A stretch of 64,000 nucleotides of DNA. Source: Lysobacterales bacterium. GTDB lineage: Bacteria; Pseudomonadota; Gammaproteobacteria; Xanthomonadales; Xanthomonadaceae. The notes below the pieces were generated by a model. That model saw only the letters and a list, made by a program, of their open reading frames with translations. It searched no databases and had not been told where the DNA came from. A program made the translations under genes and the position numbers. Below, piece after piece: positions 35,118 through 43,554 of the stretch. The stretch is taken from the NCBI GenBank assembly GCA_014946745.1, contig JADCRD010000002.1, positions 310,001-374,000 on the forward strand, given 5' to 3'. Within the stretch, counting starts at the first letter, position 1. Every line of letters begins with the position of its first letter.

Positions 35118-37820
35118 ATGAACGCCCAGCTTGCACCGGAAGACCTCGGCACCGAACCCGCGCCCGACGGCGCGCGCGCGCTGCTGCGCAGCGTGGTCAT
35201 TGCCGACCTCTGCGATTCCACCGCACTCGTTGAACGGCTGGGCGACGTGCGCGCCACCGAGCTGATCCGCGCCCACGACCGCCTGCTGCGCGGCCTGATC
35301 CGCGAGCACCGCGGGCAGGAGATCGACAAGACCGATGGTTTCCTGAGCCTGTTCGAGCGGCCCATCCAGGCCGTGGCCTTCGCGCTGGCCTACCAGCGCG
35401 GACTGCGCGCGTTCTCGCTGGAGCATGGCATTGAGGTCTCGGCCCGCATCGGCGTGCACGTCGGCGAGGTGATGACCTGGCAGAACGACCTGGCCGACGT
35501 CGCCAAGGGGGCCAAACCCACCGAGGTCGAGGGCCTGGCCAAGCCGGTGGCGGCGCGCCTGATGGGCATGGCCCTGCCCGGCCAGATCCTGCTCTCGGGT
35601 GTGGCCTACACCCTCGCCCATCGCGCCGAGGGCGAACTGGGCGCCGTACTGTCGCGCGTGCAGTGGAAAGCGCACGGCGACTTCCGCTTCAAGGGCGTGG
35701 CCGAGGCTGTGCCCGTGTACGAGATCGGAGAGGACGGCATCGCGCCCTTCAAGGCGCCCGCCTGGAGCGGAAAGGCGCATCGCGAAGTACCGCTGTGGCG
35801 CCGACCGGCAATGCTGGCCTTCGAGATGATTGCGCTGCTGCTGGCGGTGGCCCTGCCGGCCTGGCATTTCCTCACGCCCGCGCCGGCGATCGCGTTCGCG
35901 GAGCGCGACTGGGTGGTGCTGGCCGACCTGCGCAACCTGACCGGCGACCCGCGCTTCGACGACTCGCTGGACCAGGCTTTCCGCATCGGCCTGGAGCAGT
36001 CGCGGCATGTGAACGTGCTGTCCGATCTGCAGGTGCGCGACACCCTGCAGCGCATGCAGCGCGACAGCGACAGCCCGGTGGACCGCAGCATCGGCGCCGA
36101 GATCGCAATGCGTGAGGGCGCCCGCGCCCTGGTGCTGCCGACGCTGGCGGAAGTGGGGGGGCGGCTGCGCTTCACGGCCGAAGTCATCCACCCCAATACC
36201 CAGGCGACGGTGTACTCCGAGTACGCCGATGGGCGCGGCGCGGAAGCGGTGCTGCCGCTGGTGGACGAGGTGAATCGCAAGCTGCGCGGGCGCTTGGGTG
36301 AAGCCGTGGATCAGGTCAGTGAAGACTCGCGCGCGCTGGAACGGGTGACGACGCCAAACCTAGACGCATTGACCGCCTACACGCGGGCGCGCGCTTTACT
36401 GCTCGAACGCAAGCTGGACGATGCGATTTCTCTACTCAACGTCAGCCTTAGCATTGATACAGAGTTCGCGGCTGCGTCACTAGAACTCGCGGTCATCATG
36501 AACGATGCGATCAACAGGGAGGCAGCACTTACTCACTTGGAGCGAGCGCTGGCCAATCCTGATCGACTAACTCTTCGCCAGTTGCGGCACGCTTCAGCGA
36601 TAAGGGCCACCTTAATCGACTCACCCGCTAGTGCAGTTGAAGCATGGCGGATGCTTACCGTCGAGTTTCCAGACTATCACGTGGGATGGGGTGGCTTGGC
36701 GTGGTATCAGTGGGTTCTTCTTGGCGACTCTAGTGCCGCGATTAATTCCGTGCAGAAGAACATCGACAGCCGCAACCCGAGGAGGAGCGGAGGGCACTAC
36801 CTTTACGGCACTCTGCTGCTAGCCGAAAATCGTTTTCAAGAGGCCATTCAACAGTTCGAAGCGGCAGAGGCTCTTGGGCTAAAGGTCGAGAACCGTGCCT
36901 TCGCTGCGGCTTATGCGGCGCAACGCGACTTCAAGGGAGCTTCGCAAGTGCTTGAGCGAGGCACCGCAAGTAGCCTGACCTTGCGCTCCGGCGCTTACGC
37001 GTTGGCGATCGCAAGCCACCTTGCCGATAGGGGACGCATTGGGGAAGCCCGTGCGGTACTTCAAAAAGCTCGCCGGGAACTGCCGGAGGGGCTTGGAGCT
37101 GACCGCAGGACTCTTGCTGTCGCGCAAGCATCGCTTCTGGATGTGGAGGTGCAGAGCCCCTCCGAAGATTTGATCGAAGAGGCCTCTGAACTCATTGCTC
37201 AGGCGGCCGTTCCAAGTGATGATCGCTTGCTCACTCCATGGATGCGGACCTCCGCTACGCTTCTGTCACTTTGGGCAACTGCGCATCTGTCGGACTCAAG
37301 TCGTTTTGAGGACACGTCCAGTGTAGATGTGACTGACGATTTCCCTGAACTGAAGCAAAGGACAATGCTGGCTCATGCAAGAGCGCAGCGACTCAGCGGT
37401 CACCCTGAGCTAGCCGCAGCTTCGCTATCTCGGCCCTCATCCACGAAGCCGCTCTTCGCGACGCGGGTTGAGTTGATGAGGGCGCTGATTGAAGCGGGGG
37501 CACTGGATAAAGCTGAGGGCGAAGCCAAGTGGATTGCAGCGAATAGAGGGCTAGCATATGCGGAACCGCAGGCATTTCAGGCATTAGTGCCCTACAATGT
37601 CTTTTGGTCAACCCAAGCTCTTTTCGTTTTGGCTGAAATAGAAGCGCTGCGTTCAAATTGGAGCGGCGCAAGCGTTCGGCTGGAGGAGTTCCTAAACAGC
37701 GTCGACGAAGCACATATCGCCCCAAAACTCCGAAGGCGGGTGGGTGAACTTCGCTCCGAGATAGCTGAGAACGCCGCTCGAGAACACGAATCCGCGGATT
37801 CCACACCTTCGGCACACTGA
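35118..37820 (+). CDS. Class III nucleotide cyclase with TPR domain (peptide modification system 'cyclase')
   Basis: A 900-residue protein from ATG 35118. Residues about 22-205 are a class III cyclase domain with both metal-binding aspartates in place (D30 in VVIADLCDST, D73 in EIDKTDGFLSLFE). One transmembrane helix follows at about 235-255. A TolB/FlgO-like domain (about 260-410, beginning WVVLADLRNLTGDPRFDDSL) and TPR-like helices to the end complete it. I recall an NCBI family of 'peptide modification system cyclase' proteins that accompanies these precursors and dehydrogenases. It probably makes or senses a cyclic nucleotide; it is not a peptide macrocyclase. GC falls from about 67% to 50% near base 36420. 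Confidence 0.82.
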   Translation: MNAQLAPEDLGTEPAPDGARALLRSVVIADLCDSTALVERLGDVRATELIRAHDRLLRGLIREHRGQEIDKTDGFLSLFERPIQAVAFALAYQRGLRAFSLEHGIEVSARIGVHVGEVMTWQNDLADVAKGAKPTEVEGLAKPVAARLMGMALPGQILLSGVAYTLAHRAEGELGAVLSRVQWKAHGDFRFKGVAEAVPVYEIGEDGIAPFKAPAWSGKAHREVPLWRRPAMLAFEMIALLLAVALPAWHFLTPAPAIAFAERDWVVLADLRNLTGDPRFDDSLDQAFRIGLEQSRHVNVLSDLQVRDTLQRMQRDSDSPVDRSIGAEIAMREGARALVLPTLAEVGGRLRFTAEVIHPNTQATVYSEYADGRGAEAVLPLVDEVNRKLRGRLGEAVDQVSEDSRALERVTTPNLDALTAYTRARALLLERKLDDAISLLNVSLSIDTEFAAASLELAVIMNDAINREAALTHLERALANPDRLTLRQLRHASAIRATLIDSPASAVEAWRMLTVEFPDYHVGWGGLAWYQWVLLGDSSAAINSVQKNIDSRNPRRSGGHYLYGTLLLAENRFQEAIQQFEAAEALGLKVENRAFAAAYAAQRDFKGASQVLERGTASSLTLRSGAYALAIASHLADRGRIGEARAVLQKARRELPEGLGADRRTLAVAQASLLDVEVQSPSEDLIEEASELIAQAAVPSDDRLLTPWMRTSATLLSLWATAHLSDSSRFEDTSSVDVTDDFPELKQRTMLAHARAQRLSGHPELAAASLSRPSSTKPLFATRVELMRALIEAGALDKAEGEAKWIAANRGLAYAEPQAFQALVPYNVFWSTQALFVLAEIEALRSNWSGASVRLEEFLNSVDEAHIAPKLRRRVGELRSEIAENAAREHESADSTPSAH

Positions 37821-37930
37821 TACTCGCAACCACTCCCATGTGCTCTAGCCAAATGCACATGGGATGCCAATCGGCTCCAACAAGTCCTAATGGCACGAAA
37901 TCAGCCTACGCAATGGTTTATCCGGGCGTT

Positions 37931-38203
37931 CTAAAAGCCTTTGATCGTCGGGACGAACATTGACATCGCCTCCCGGTACTGTGCGGTAGCCACGTCCCCC
38001 GCCAGCGCCTCAAACACCCCCTTGTCAGCCAAGGCCCTCGGTGCAAGACAGGCCGACTTGAGCTCGGCGATCACGCCCTGCGGCACGCCCACTTCTTCCA
38101 GTGCGGCCTGTGGATTCTTCTCGAAGCGGGCGCGGAAGGCGTCGTCACTGGCGAGGCGCTTGAGCAGGCTGAGGCCGGCTTCTTGCGGAAGCGATGCGGA
38201 CAT
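37931..38203 (-). CDS. NHLP-like RiPP precursor, 90 aa
   Basis: A 90-residue precursor. ATG 38203 is preceded by AGGGGG. The leader part has LLKRLASDDAFRARFEKNP followed by AALEEVGVP, the standard pattern of this island, then CLAPRALADKGVFEAL and the tail REAMSMFVPTIKGF with the M-x-V-P-x-I core. It is solitary on the minus strand, convergent with the cyclase gene and divergent from a small secreted protein gene. A single cysteine (C52) lies in the leader region, as in several sister precursors. Confidence 0.85.
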   Translation of the reverse strand: MSASLPQEAGLSLLKRLASDDAFRARFEKNPQAALEEVGVPQGVIAELKSACLAPRALADKGVFEALAGDVATAQYREAMSMFVPTIKGF

Positions 38204-38312
38204 GTGAACCCCCTGTGGTTGTGGCTGCCGGAGTGTAGTCGAAACGCATCCAGCGTGAAGCACCTTCTTTCGTATCATTGCCGCCCACGCTCCCCGCTCC
38301 GGTGACCTGCCC

Positions 38313-38777
38313 ATGTCCGACCCCACCCTGCTTGCCGCGCTGCTCTCCACTGCCCTGGCGTCCGGGGCGGCGGCCCCGCCGCGCGATGCCGCGCTTGCCG
38401 AGGCCCTTTCGGGGCTGTGGTGCTTCTCGCGCGACGAGGGCCGCAGCTGCTGGGCCTGGGAAGAAGTCACCGCCGATGGCGGTCTGCGGGTCTGGGGGCA
38501 GACACCCGATGGCTTGAACCGCTTCTGGTCCGAGGGGCGCTACACCGTCGAAGGCGTGGTGACCTGCGTCGAGATCACTGCCTCCAGCGAGCACGCGCCG
38601 CATGTGGCAGGCGATGCCTTTTGCGCCGAGGTGGTCCACGTCGATGAACGCGTCCACCGCTTCCGTGCGGTCGGCGGCACGCGCGAGACGGTGACCTACC
38701 GGCTGGCCGACACCGCCGAAGCGCCGCGCTTCGAAGACGCGCGCGCCAGCTTGGCACCCGCGCTCGTTTCGCCCTGA
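38313..38777 (+). CDS. Small secreted protein with four cysteines
   Basis: A 154-residue protein with a signal-peptide-like start (LLAALLSTALASGAAA, cleavage near residue 20-22). The mature domain has C37, C46, C85 and C104, which could form two disulfides, and several tryptophans (LWCFSRDEGRSCWAWEE). I do not recognise a family. It lies within the peptide island but its relation to peptide modification is unknown; it could be unrelated cargo. The SagB-type gene copy 3 follows on the same strand after 232 bases. Confidence 0.6.
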   Translation: MSDPTLLAALLSTALASGAAAPPRDAALAEALSGLWCFSRDEGRSCWAWEEVTADGGLRVWGQTPDGLNRFWSEGRYTVEGVVTCVEITASSEHAPHVAGDAFCAEVVHVDERVHRFRAVGGTRETVTYRLADTAEAPRFEDARASLAPALVSP

Positions 38778-39009
38778 GGGCTTGCGCTGCGAGGGCGCGC
38801 GGGCACTGCGACGGCACGCGCTGCACCTGCGCGGCATGGCCGCGCTGGCGGCAAGCCTGGCGGGCGCTGCAGATTCGCCAGATGCGCGCCGACGCGCCGC
38901 AGTGCGCAGCCGCGCCTGCGCAGCCCGGGCGCTTTCCGCGAGCTTGCACTTCAGCAGCCCACCCGAACGAAGCGGCGCACCGCTACCATTCCCCTCCCAC
39001 GTTTTGCGA

Positions 39010-40215
39010 ATGAACCCCATGCGCCTACGCCGTTGTCATGCCCTGCTGATTGAACCCCGCGAGGTTCGCGAACTCGACCTTGAGGCGCTGCTGATGGGCC
39101 AGCCTCGTCTGCGCAGCACGCGGCGATGGATTGCGCTGGCCGCCCATATCGACGACGAGATCGAGCTGAGCGCCGAGCAGCTCGCGGCGCTGGGCGACAT
39201 CTCCAGCGAAGACGCGGTGGAGCACGCGGCGCTTGCCGAACGTTTTGGCGCCGCACTGATCGACAGCCTGGTGGCGCAGCGACTGCTGCTGGCCGCGGAC
39301 GAGTCCACCGAGGCCGATGCCCCGCTGCGCGCCGACGCCGCAGTGCGCAGTGGCCACTGGCGCGGCCTGGCGGCGGTCATGCATCGACACCTGCGCTGGC
39401 GCGGCGTCAACAGCGAAGAAGCGCGCACCTCGGGCGCGCTGGGCAATAGCGACCAGGAGATCCTGGAGCGCCTGGGCACGCCGCCCGAGGTCTCACGCGC
39501 GCGCGCCAGCGCGGAGGCCGCACAGCCCCTGCCTGCCCCGGCAGCCAATGTGCTGCCCAACAGCCCGCTGCGTGCCACCTGCCGCAACTTCGATGCCTCG
39601 CTCCGGCTGCCGCTGGAGGCCCTCGCCACAGTGCTGCACCGCGTGTACGGCGCGCAGGGCCGCAGCGTGGTGTCGGGCGTGCCGGTGCTGAAGAAGAACA
39701 GCCCCTCGGCCGGCGGCCTGCACCCGGTGGAGGCCTATCTGCTGGTGCGCCATGTCGAGGGGCTGGCGACCGGCCTCTACCACTATCGCCCTGACACCCA
39801 CGCCCTGGAGCCGCTGCAGCCCTTGAGTGACGAAGAGGCCGCACGCTGCGCCAGCCTGTTCGTGGCGCACCAGCCCTGGTTTGTCGATGCACACGTGCAG
39901 GTGATCCTGGCGGCGCGATTCCGTCGCAACTACTGGAAGTACCGCAACCACGCCAAGGCCTACCGCGCGGTCATTCTCGACTCCGGCCACCTCTCGCAGA
40001 TGCAGTACCTGGTGGCCACCGAGTTGGGCCTGGGCGCCTTCATCACCGCCGCCGTCAACGAGGGCGACATCGAAGACGCCTTCGGGCTCGACCCCATGCA
40101 GGAGGGGGTGATCGCCGTCACCGGCTTCGGCTGGCGCGGCGAGCGCATGGAGGTGCTGGAGTTCGACCCCTTGAAGCAGGTGTGGCCGGCATGGACGGCC
40201 GAGCCGCAGGGCTGA
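39010..40215 (+). CDS. SagB-type peptide maturation dehydrogenase (copy 3)
   Basis: A 401-residue protein; ATG 39010 (or 39019) is chosen because homologues start at MRLRRCHALLIEPREVRELD, while the longer frame back to 38782 encodes unrelated arginine-rich sequence. Features: ATCRNFDAS, NSPSAGGLHPVEAYLL, NYWKYRNHAKAYR, DSGHLSQMQYL, GLGAFITAAVNEGD and a tail KQVWPAWTAEPQG. It is followed by a MITE right after the stop codon and then by a precursor gene on the same strand. Its 3' third is duplicated at 42357-42724. The nitroreductase-fold FMN enzyme probably oxidises the downstream precursor. Confidence 0.85.
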   Translation: MNPMRLRRCHALLIEPREVRELDLEALLMGQPRLRSTRRWIALAAHIDDEIELSAEQLAALGDISSEDAVEHAALAERFGAALIDSLVAQRLLLAADESTEADAPLRADAAVRSGHWRGLAAVMHRHLRWRGVNSEEARTSGALGNSDQEILERLGTPPEVSRARASAEAAQPLPAPAANVLPNSPLRATCRNFDASLRLPLEALATVLHRVYGAQGRSVVSGVPVLKKNSPSAGGLHPVEAYLLVRHVEGLATGLYHYRPDTHALEPLQPLSDEEAARCASLFVAHQPWFVDAHVQVILAARFRRNYWKYRNHAKAYRAVILDSGHLSQMQYLVATELGLGAFITAAVNEGDIEDAFGLDPMQEGVIAVTGFGWRGERMEVLEFDPLKQVWPAWTAEPQG

Positions 40216-40393
40216 GAGCATGTGAAAAAACCATCCGCCTACTGCGGCCGCCTCTGGACGTCCGTGGCGGCAGCGCGCTCCGCGAATTCCGCGGTCATTT
40301 GGCTCGCCAAACTCCCTTGAACTCACGTCGCGCGCTTTGCCACGAACGCCCAGAGACGCCCTCGCTACGGCGTCTTGGTTTTTTCACACGCTC
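40216..40393. mobile_element. 178-bp MITE with imperfect 18-bp inverted repeats, inserted after the SagB-type gene
   Basis: The ends GAGCATGTGAAAAAACCA (40216-40233) and the reverse complement of 40376-40393 match at 17 of 18 bases. TGA flanks it on both sides (40213-40215, the stop codon of the dehydrogenase, and 40394-40396). The duplicated locus at 42722-42725 shows the same sequence without the element, i.e. the empty site with a single TGA. A 3-bp TNA target and GAG-type ends fit IS5-related groups such as IS427/IS1031, which is an inference. No gene lies inside. Confidence 0.88.
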
Positions 40394-40512
40394 TGAGCGC
40401 CGTCGCCGCCCTGCCTGCCCGTTTCGAGCCGGGCGCGTTCTGCGCCGGGTTCTGTTCTGCCCCTGACGCGCCTGCGGCCAGGGTTTTCATCTCAGAAATC
40501 CAGGAGGTTTCC

Positions 40513-40890
40513 ATGTCGCAGTTCGATGCCCTGAACCACTCCTCGCTTGATCTTTCCGCGCACGCCTTCGACCGCTCAAGCGCCGCCGATACCGGCACGC
40601 CGCCACAGCAGGCGCCGCGGCCACGCTTGAGCCAACAGCAGGCGCTGGAGCTGGTGCGTCTGCTGGCCAGCAGCGACAGCTTTCGCGCGCTGACGCTGAA
40701 CCACCCGCAGCAGGCGCTGGAGCAGCTGGGCCTTGCGCCGGAAGTGGCCCTGCGCCTGCTGGAACCCAGCGCCGCCACCACCTGCCGCCTGGCCGACAAG
40801 GCCGTGTTCGCCGAACTGCTGGACGCGATGCAGGCCGGCGCTACGGCGTATCGCATGGATATGTCCGTGCCGCAGATCCGCATCCGCTGA
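40513..40890 (+). CDS. NHLP-like RiPP precursor, 125 aa (duplicate pair A)
   Basis: A 125-residue precursor with AGGAGG at 40502-40507 ahead of ATG 40513. A 40-residue N-terminal segment (MSQFDALNHSSLDL, then PPQQAPRPRLSQQQ) precedes the NHLP-like core LVRLLASSDSFRALTLNHP and ALEQLGLAP; the single cysteine is in TTCRLADKAVF. It ends AYRMDMSVPQIRIR. It has a near-identical copy at 42841 whose tail reads MTVPTVRIR. Both sit 3' of a complete or partial SagB-type gene. A 10-bp terminator hairpin follows. Confidence 0.88.
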   Translation: MSQFDALNHSSLDLSAHAFDRSSAADTGTPPQQAPRPRLSQQQALELVRLLASSDSFRALTLNHPQQALEQLGLAPEVALRLLEPSAATTCRLADKAVFAELLDAMQAGATAYRMDMSVPQIRIR

Positions 40891-40920
40891 GTTCCGGGAC
40901 ACGGACAAGAGCGAGGAGAG

Positions 40921-40944
40921 GCGGGGCAGCGCGAGCTGCCCCGC
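40921..40944 (+). terminator. Terminator-like hairpin after precursor A
   Basis: A perfect 10-bp stem (GCGGGGCAGC / GCTGCCCCGC) with a GCGA tetraloop starting 31 bases after the precursor stop. No T-tract follows. The same hairpin is conserved in the duplicated copy at 43249-43272. Confidence 0.6.
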
Positions 40945-41045
40945 CGCCCTCGGGAACATCGAACCTGGGAGGCTGAGCCCGAGCCGACGGCTCTGGCACG
41001 AGGCGCGCTCGGCGGCATCGGTACGCCCAGGCCCCCGCCGACGCG

Positions 41046-41384
41046 CTACGCGAAGGAAAGCCTGGGAATGTCCATCGCCATCGCGACACTGGTGGCCTGG
41101 CTTTGCACGTGCTGCAGCAGCGCAGCGAACACCGCCCTGTCCGCCAGCTGCCGCTCGCGCAGGCACTTGCGGTCGAGCATGCCGATGACCTCGGCCGGCA
41201 CGCCCATCGACAGCAGGGCCGTCGCCGGATCGGCGGCGTAGATCGCGCGGAACGCATCGTCCTGTGCCAGACGCGCAAGCAGGGCCTGACCCTGGGCCTG
41301 GCTCAGCGAGCGCGTCGGAGACGCTTCCAGCTGCGCTTCGCAGGCGGTGTCGAGGGTCTGGTTGTGGGCTGTGTACTGGTCCAT
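41046..41384 (-). CDS. NHLP-like RiPP precursor, 112 aa (leader twin 1)
   Basis: A 112-residue precursor. The first 86 or so residues (MDQYTAHNQTLDTACEAQL, then LLARLAQDDAFRAIYAADP, ALLSMGVPAEVIGMLDRKC) differ from the precursor at 41965-42303 by only two residues. From residue 90 the sequences diverge completely: this one has LLQHVQSQATSVAMAMDIPRLSFA-type residues (tail core M-x-M-D-I-P-R-L). Conserved leader with divergent tail is the expected pattern for one enzyme set acting on several products. GGAGA and GACCC precede the ATG as in its relatives. Confidence 0.87.
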   Translation of the reverse strand: MDQYTAHNQTLDTACEAQLEASPTRSLSQAQGQALLARLAQDDAFRAIYAADPATALLSMGVPAEVIGMLDRKCLRERQLADRAVFAALLQHVQSQATSVAMAMDIPRLSFA

Positions 41385-41466
41385 GGGTCAAGTCTCCGGA
41401 TTCAACAGAAGGTAGGAATGCAGGGCAGCGAACAGCCAGGCAGCGGCACTGATGCGAGACACCGCC

Positions 41467-41829
41467 TCAAGACAGCCGGATCTGCGGAACGATGAAGAAC
41501 AGGGCGCGTCGAACCGAATCGTCCGCCAGCTGCGGCAGCAGTTCGGCGAAGCGCTGCTTCGAGGCGAGCTTGCACACCGAGTTGGCCGAGCCTTCCACGA
41601 TCGACCTCGCACGGTCTGCAGGCACCCCAAGCTCACGCAGGGCCGCCGCGCAGTCCACCTCAAACAAGGCGCGAAAGTCATCGTCCTCGGCAAGCCTGGC
41701 GACCACGGCGACGCTCTCGTCGACCGTCAGTGCGGCCCGCTCTGACTCGCGGCGGGCCGAGGCCTTGCTGGAACTTGAATGCGATGCGGTGCGCGACTCG
41801 GCGCGTCGATCTTGTCTGATGATTTCCAT
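41467..41829 (-). CDS. NHLP-like RiPP precursor, 120 aa
   Basis: A 120-residue precursor with a charged, Ser/Arg-rich N-terminus (about 1-35) and the NHLP-like core VVARLAEDDDFRALFEVD followed by AALRELGVP; the cysteine is in ANSVCKLASKQRF. It ends RRALFFIVPQIRLS, matching the V-P-x-I tail rule. It is located between the two leader twins, which suggests that the twins arose by duplication around it or that it was captured between them. It has no signal peptide. Confidence 0.85.
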   Translation of the reverse strand: MEIIRQDRRAESRTASHSSSSKASARRESERAALTVDESVAVVARLAEDDDFRALFEVDCAAALRELGVPADRARSIVEGSANSVCKLASKQRFAELLPQLADDSVRRALFFIVPQIRLS

Positions 41830-41964
41830 GCTCTGGCCTCGTTTGGACGGTTCAGTCGAGGATATCGCAGGTGCAGATCACAAGCGGCAGCAGAACCCGG
41901 TGCACCGCACCGCTGTGCAGACAGGACGCTGCCCTGCCAAGACTGCAGGACGGAGCCGCAGCGA

Positions 41965-42303
41965 TCAGCGGTAGGCGACAGTTGGGACGATCATCATCAT
42001 CGCGACCATGGTCTCCCGAGACTGCATGTCCTGCACCAGCGCAGCGAACACCGCCTTGTCCGCCAGCTGCCGCTCGCGCAGGCACTTGCGGTCGAGCATG
42101 CCGATCACCTCAGCCGGCACGCCCATCGACAGCAGGGCCGTCGCCGGATCGGCGGCATAGATCGCGCGGAACGCATCGTCCTGCGCCAGACGCGCGAGCA
42201 GGGCTTGGCCCTGGGCCTGGCTCAGCGAGCGCGTCGGGGACGCTTCCAGCTGCGCTTCGCTGGCGGTGTCGAGGGTCTGGTTGTGGGCTGTGTACTGGTC
42301 CAT
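41965..42303 (-). CDS. NHLP-like RiPP precursor, 112 aa (leader twin 2)
   Basis: A 112-residue precursor, twin of that at 41046-41384. Up to residue 86 the two differ only at positions 15 (Ser here, Cys there) and in LADKAVF versus LADRAVF. Its last 22 residues read DMQSRETMVAMMMIVPTVAYR-like content with the M-x-V-P-T-V tail core. A 35-base leader upstream of the ATG is shared with the precursor at 44019-44405. It is divergent from the truncated dehydrogenase fragment starting 54 bases away. Confidence 0.87.
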   Translation of the reverse strand: MDQYTAHNQTLDTASEAQLEASPTRSLSQAQGQALLARLAQDDAFRAIYAADPATALLSMGVPAEVIGMLDRKCLRERQLADKAVFAALVQDMQSRETMVAMMMIVPTVAYR

Positions 42304-42318
42304 GGGTCATATCTCCCG

Positions 42319-42353
42319 AGCGGATTGAAATGGTTTGAAGTGGTGGCCGCGGC
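42319..42353 (-). promoter_or_regulatory. 35-base upstream element shared by two precursor genes
   Basis: Positions 42319-42353 and 44421-44455 match at 34 of 35 bases (AGCGGATTGAAATGGTTTGA on the plus strand plus flanking GGTGGCCGCGGC). Both lie directly 5' of minus-strand precursor genes, at 16 bases from each start. A common promoter or 5'-UTR element carried along by duplication is likely. Confidence 0.55.
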
Positions 42354-42356
42354 TTA

Positions 42357-42724
42357 GCGCCAGCCTGTTCGTGGGGCACCAGCCCTGGTTTGTCGATGCG
42401 CATCTGCAGGTGATCCTGGCGGCGCGATTCCGTCGCAACTACTGGAAGCACCGCAACCACGCCAAGGCCTACCGCGCGGTCGTTCTAGACTCCGGCCACC
42501 TCTCGCGGATGCAGTACCTCGTGGCCACCGACTTGGGCTTGGGCGCCTTTATCACCGCCGCCGTCAAAGAGGGCGACATCGAAGACGCCTTCGGGCTCGA
42601 CCCCATGCAGGAGTGCGCGATCGCCATCACATGCTTCGGCTGGCGGGGCGGGCGCATGGAGGTGCTAGAGTTCGGCCCGCTGAAGCAGGTGTGGCCGGCA
42701 TGGACGGCCGAGCCGCAGGGCTGA
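42357..42724 (+). pseudogene. 3' fragment of a SagB-type dehydrogenase gene
   Basis: The 368 bases match 39848-40215, the last third of the copy 3 gene, with equal length and conserved frame to the same stop. It encodes FVDAHLQVILAARFRRNYWK, the GHLSRMQYL helix and the KQVWPAWTAEPQG tail, but lacks the N-terminal 280 residues, including the R-x-F FMN segment and SAGGLH motif. Several substitutions hit conserved positions (for example WKHRNHAK, ECAIAITCFG), consistent with relaxed constraint. It marks the left edge of a segmental duplication. Confidence 0.9.
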
Positions 42725-42840
42725 GCGCCGTCGCCGCCCTGCCTGCCCGTTTCGAGCCTGGCGCGGCCTGCGCCGGGTTCGGTTCTGCCCCTGACGCGCC
42801 TGCGGCCAGGGTTTTCATCTCAGAAATCCAGGAGGTTTCC

Positions 42841-43218
42841 ATGTCGCAGTTCGATGCCCTGAACCGCTCCACGTTTGATCACTCCGCGCACGCCTTCGAC
42901 CGCTCAACAGCCGCCGATGCCGAGACGCCGCCGCAGCAGGCGCCGCGGCCACGCTTGAGCCAGCAGCAGGCGCTGGAGCTGGTCCGTCTGCTGGCCAGCA
43001 GCGACAGCTTTCGCGCGCTGACGCTGAACCACCCGCAGCAGGCGCTGGAGCAGCTGGGCCTTGCGCCGGAAGCGGCCCTGCGCCTGCTGGAACCCAGCGC
43101 CGCCACCACCTGCCGCCTGGCCGACAAGGCCGTGTTCGCCGAACTGCTGGACGCGATGCAGGCCGGCGCTACGGCGTATCGCATGGATATGACCGTGCCC
43201 ACAGTTCGCATCCGCTGA
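42841..43218 (+). CDS. NHLP-like RiPP precursor, 125 aa (duplicate pair B)
   Basis: A 125-residue precursor in the duplicated segment, nearly identical to that at 40513-40890, with the same AGGAGG site. Differences cluster in the first 30 residues (NRSTFDHSAHAF versus NHSSLDLSAHAF) and in the tail (YRMDMTVPTVRIR versus YRMDMSVPQIRIR), while the NHLP-like core is almost unchanged. It thus appears functional despite its truncated enzyme neighbour; copy 3 or 4 would have to act on it in trans. Confidence 0.88.
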   Translation: MSQFDALNRSTFDHSAHAFDRSTAADAETPPQQAPRPRLSQQQALELVRLLASSDSFRALTLNHPQQALEQLGLAPEAALRLLEPSAATTCRLADKAVFAELLDAMQAGATAYRMDMTVPTVRIR

Positions 43219-43248
43219 GTTCCGGGACACCGACAAGAGCGAGGCGAG

Positions 43249-43272
43249 GCGGGGCAGCGCGAGCTGCCCCGC
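43249..43272 (+). terminator. Terminator-like hairpin after precursor B
   Basis: The same 10-bp GCGGGGCAGC / GCTGCCCCGC stem and GCGA loop as after precursor A, 30 bases after the stop. Conservation in the duplicate shows it belongs to the duplicated unit. Confidence 0.6.
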
Positions 43273-43554
43273 CCGCAGTCGGGAACGTCGAACGTGGGAG
43301 GCTGAGCTCGAACCAACGGCTCTGCGACCTTCCGGTGCACCGCACTGCCGTGCAGACAGGACGCCGCACCGCCAAGTGATCGGGAAACTCAAGCACTGAC
43401 AGCACGGTTGTCGAGTCGGACGATCTGGCGTTGAGTTGAGCTTGCACGTAGCCCCGAGCCGCCGTGATGCGGCAGCGGCAGGCGCCGCTTCACTTCTTGG
43501 ATTGAAGCGCGCGGCTGCCCGCCCACCTGCAGCTCAAGCAAGCGCAGCAGAGTT

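Noticed and set aside
35118-37820. The 'cyclase' as a peptide macrocyclase
   Set aside because: The N-terminal domain is a class III nucleotide cyclase homology domain with both metal-binding Asp residues; nothing suggests peptide cyclisation.
38782-39009. N-terminal extension of the SagB-type copy 3 frame
   Set aside because: The extra 76 codons are arginine/alanine-rich and absent from the other copies; the ATG at 39010 aligns with them.
42335-42724. A separate small dehydrogenase gene
   Set aside because: It is a colinear copy of the last third of the gene at 39010-40215, lacks the N-terminal FMN segments and starts in unrelated sequence.
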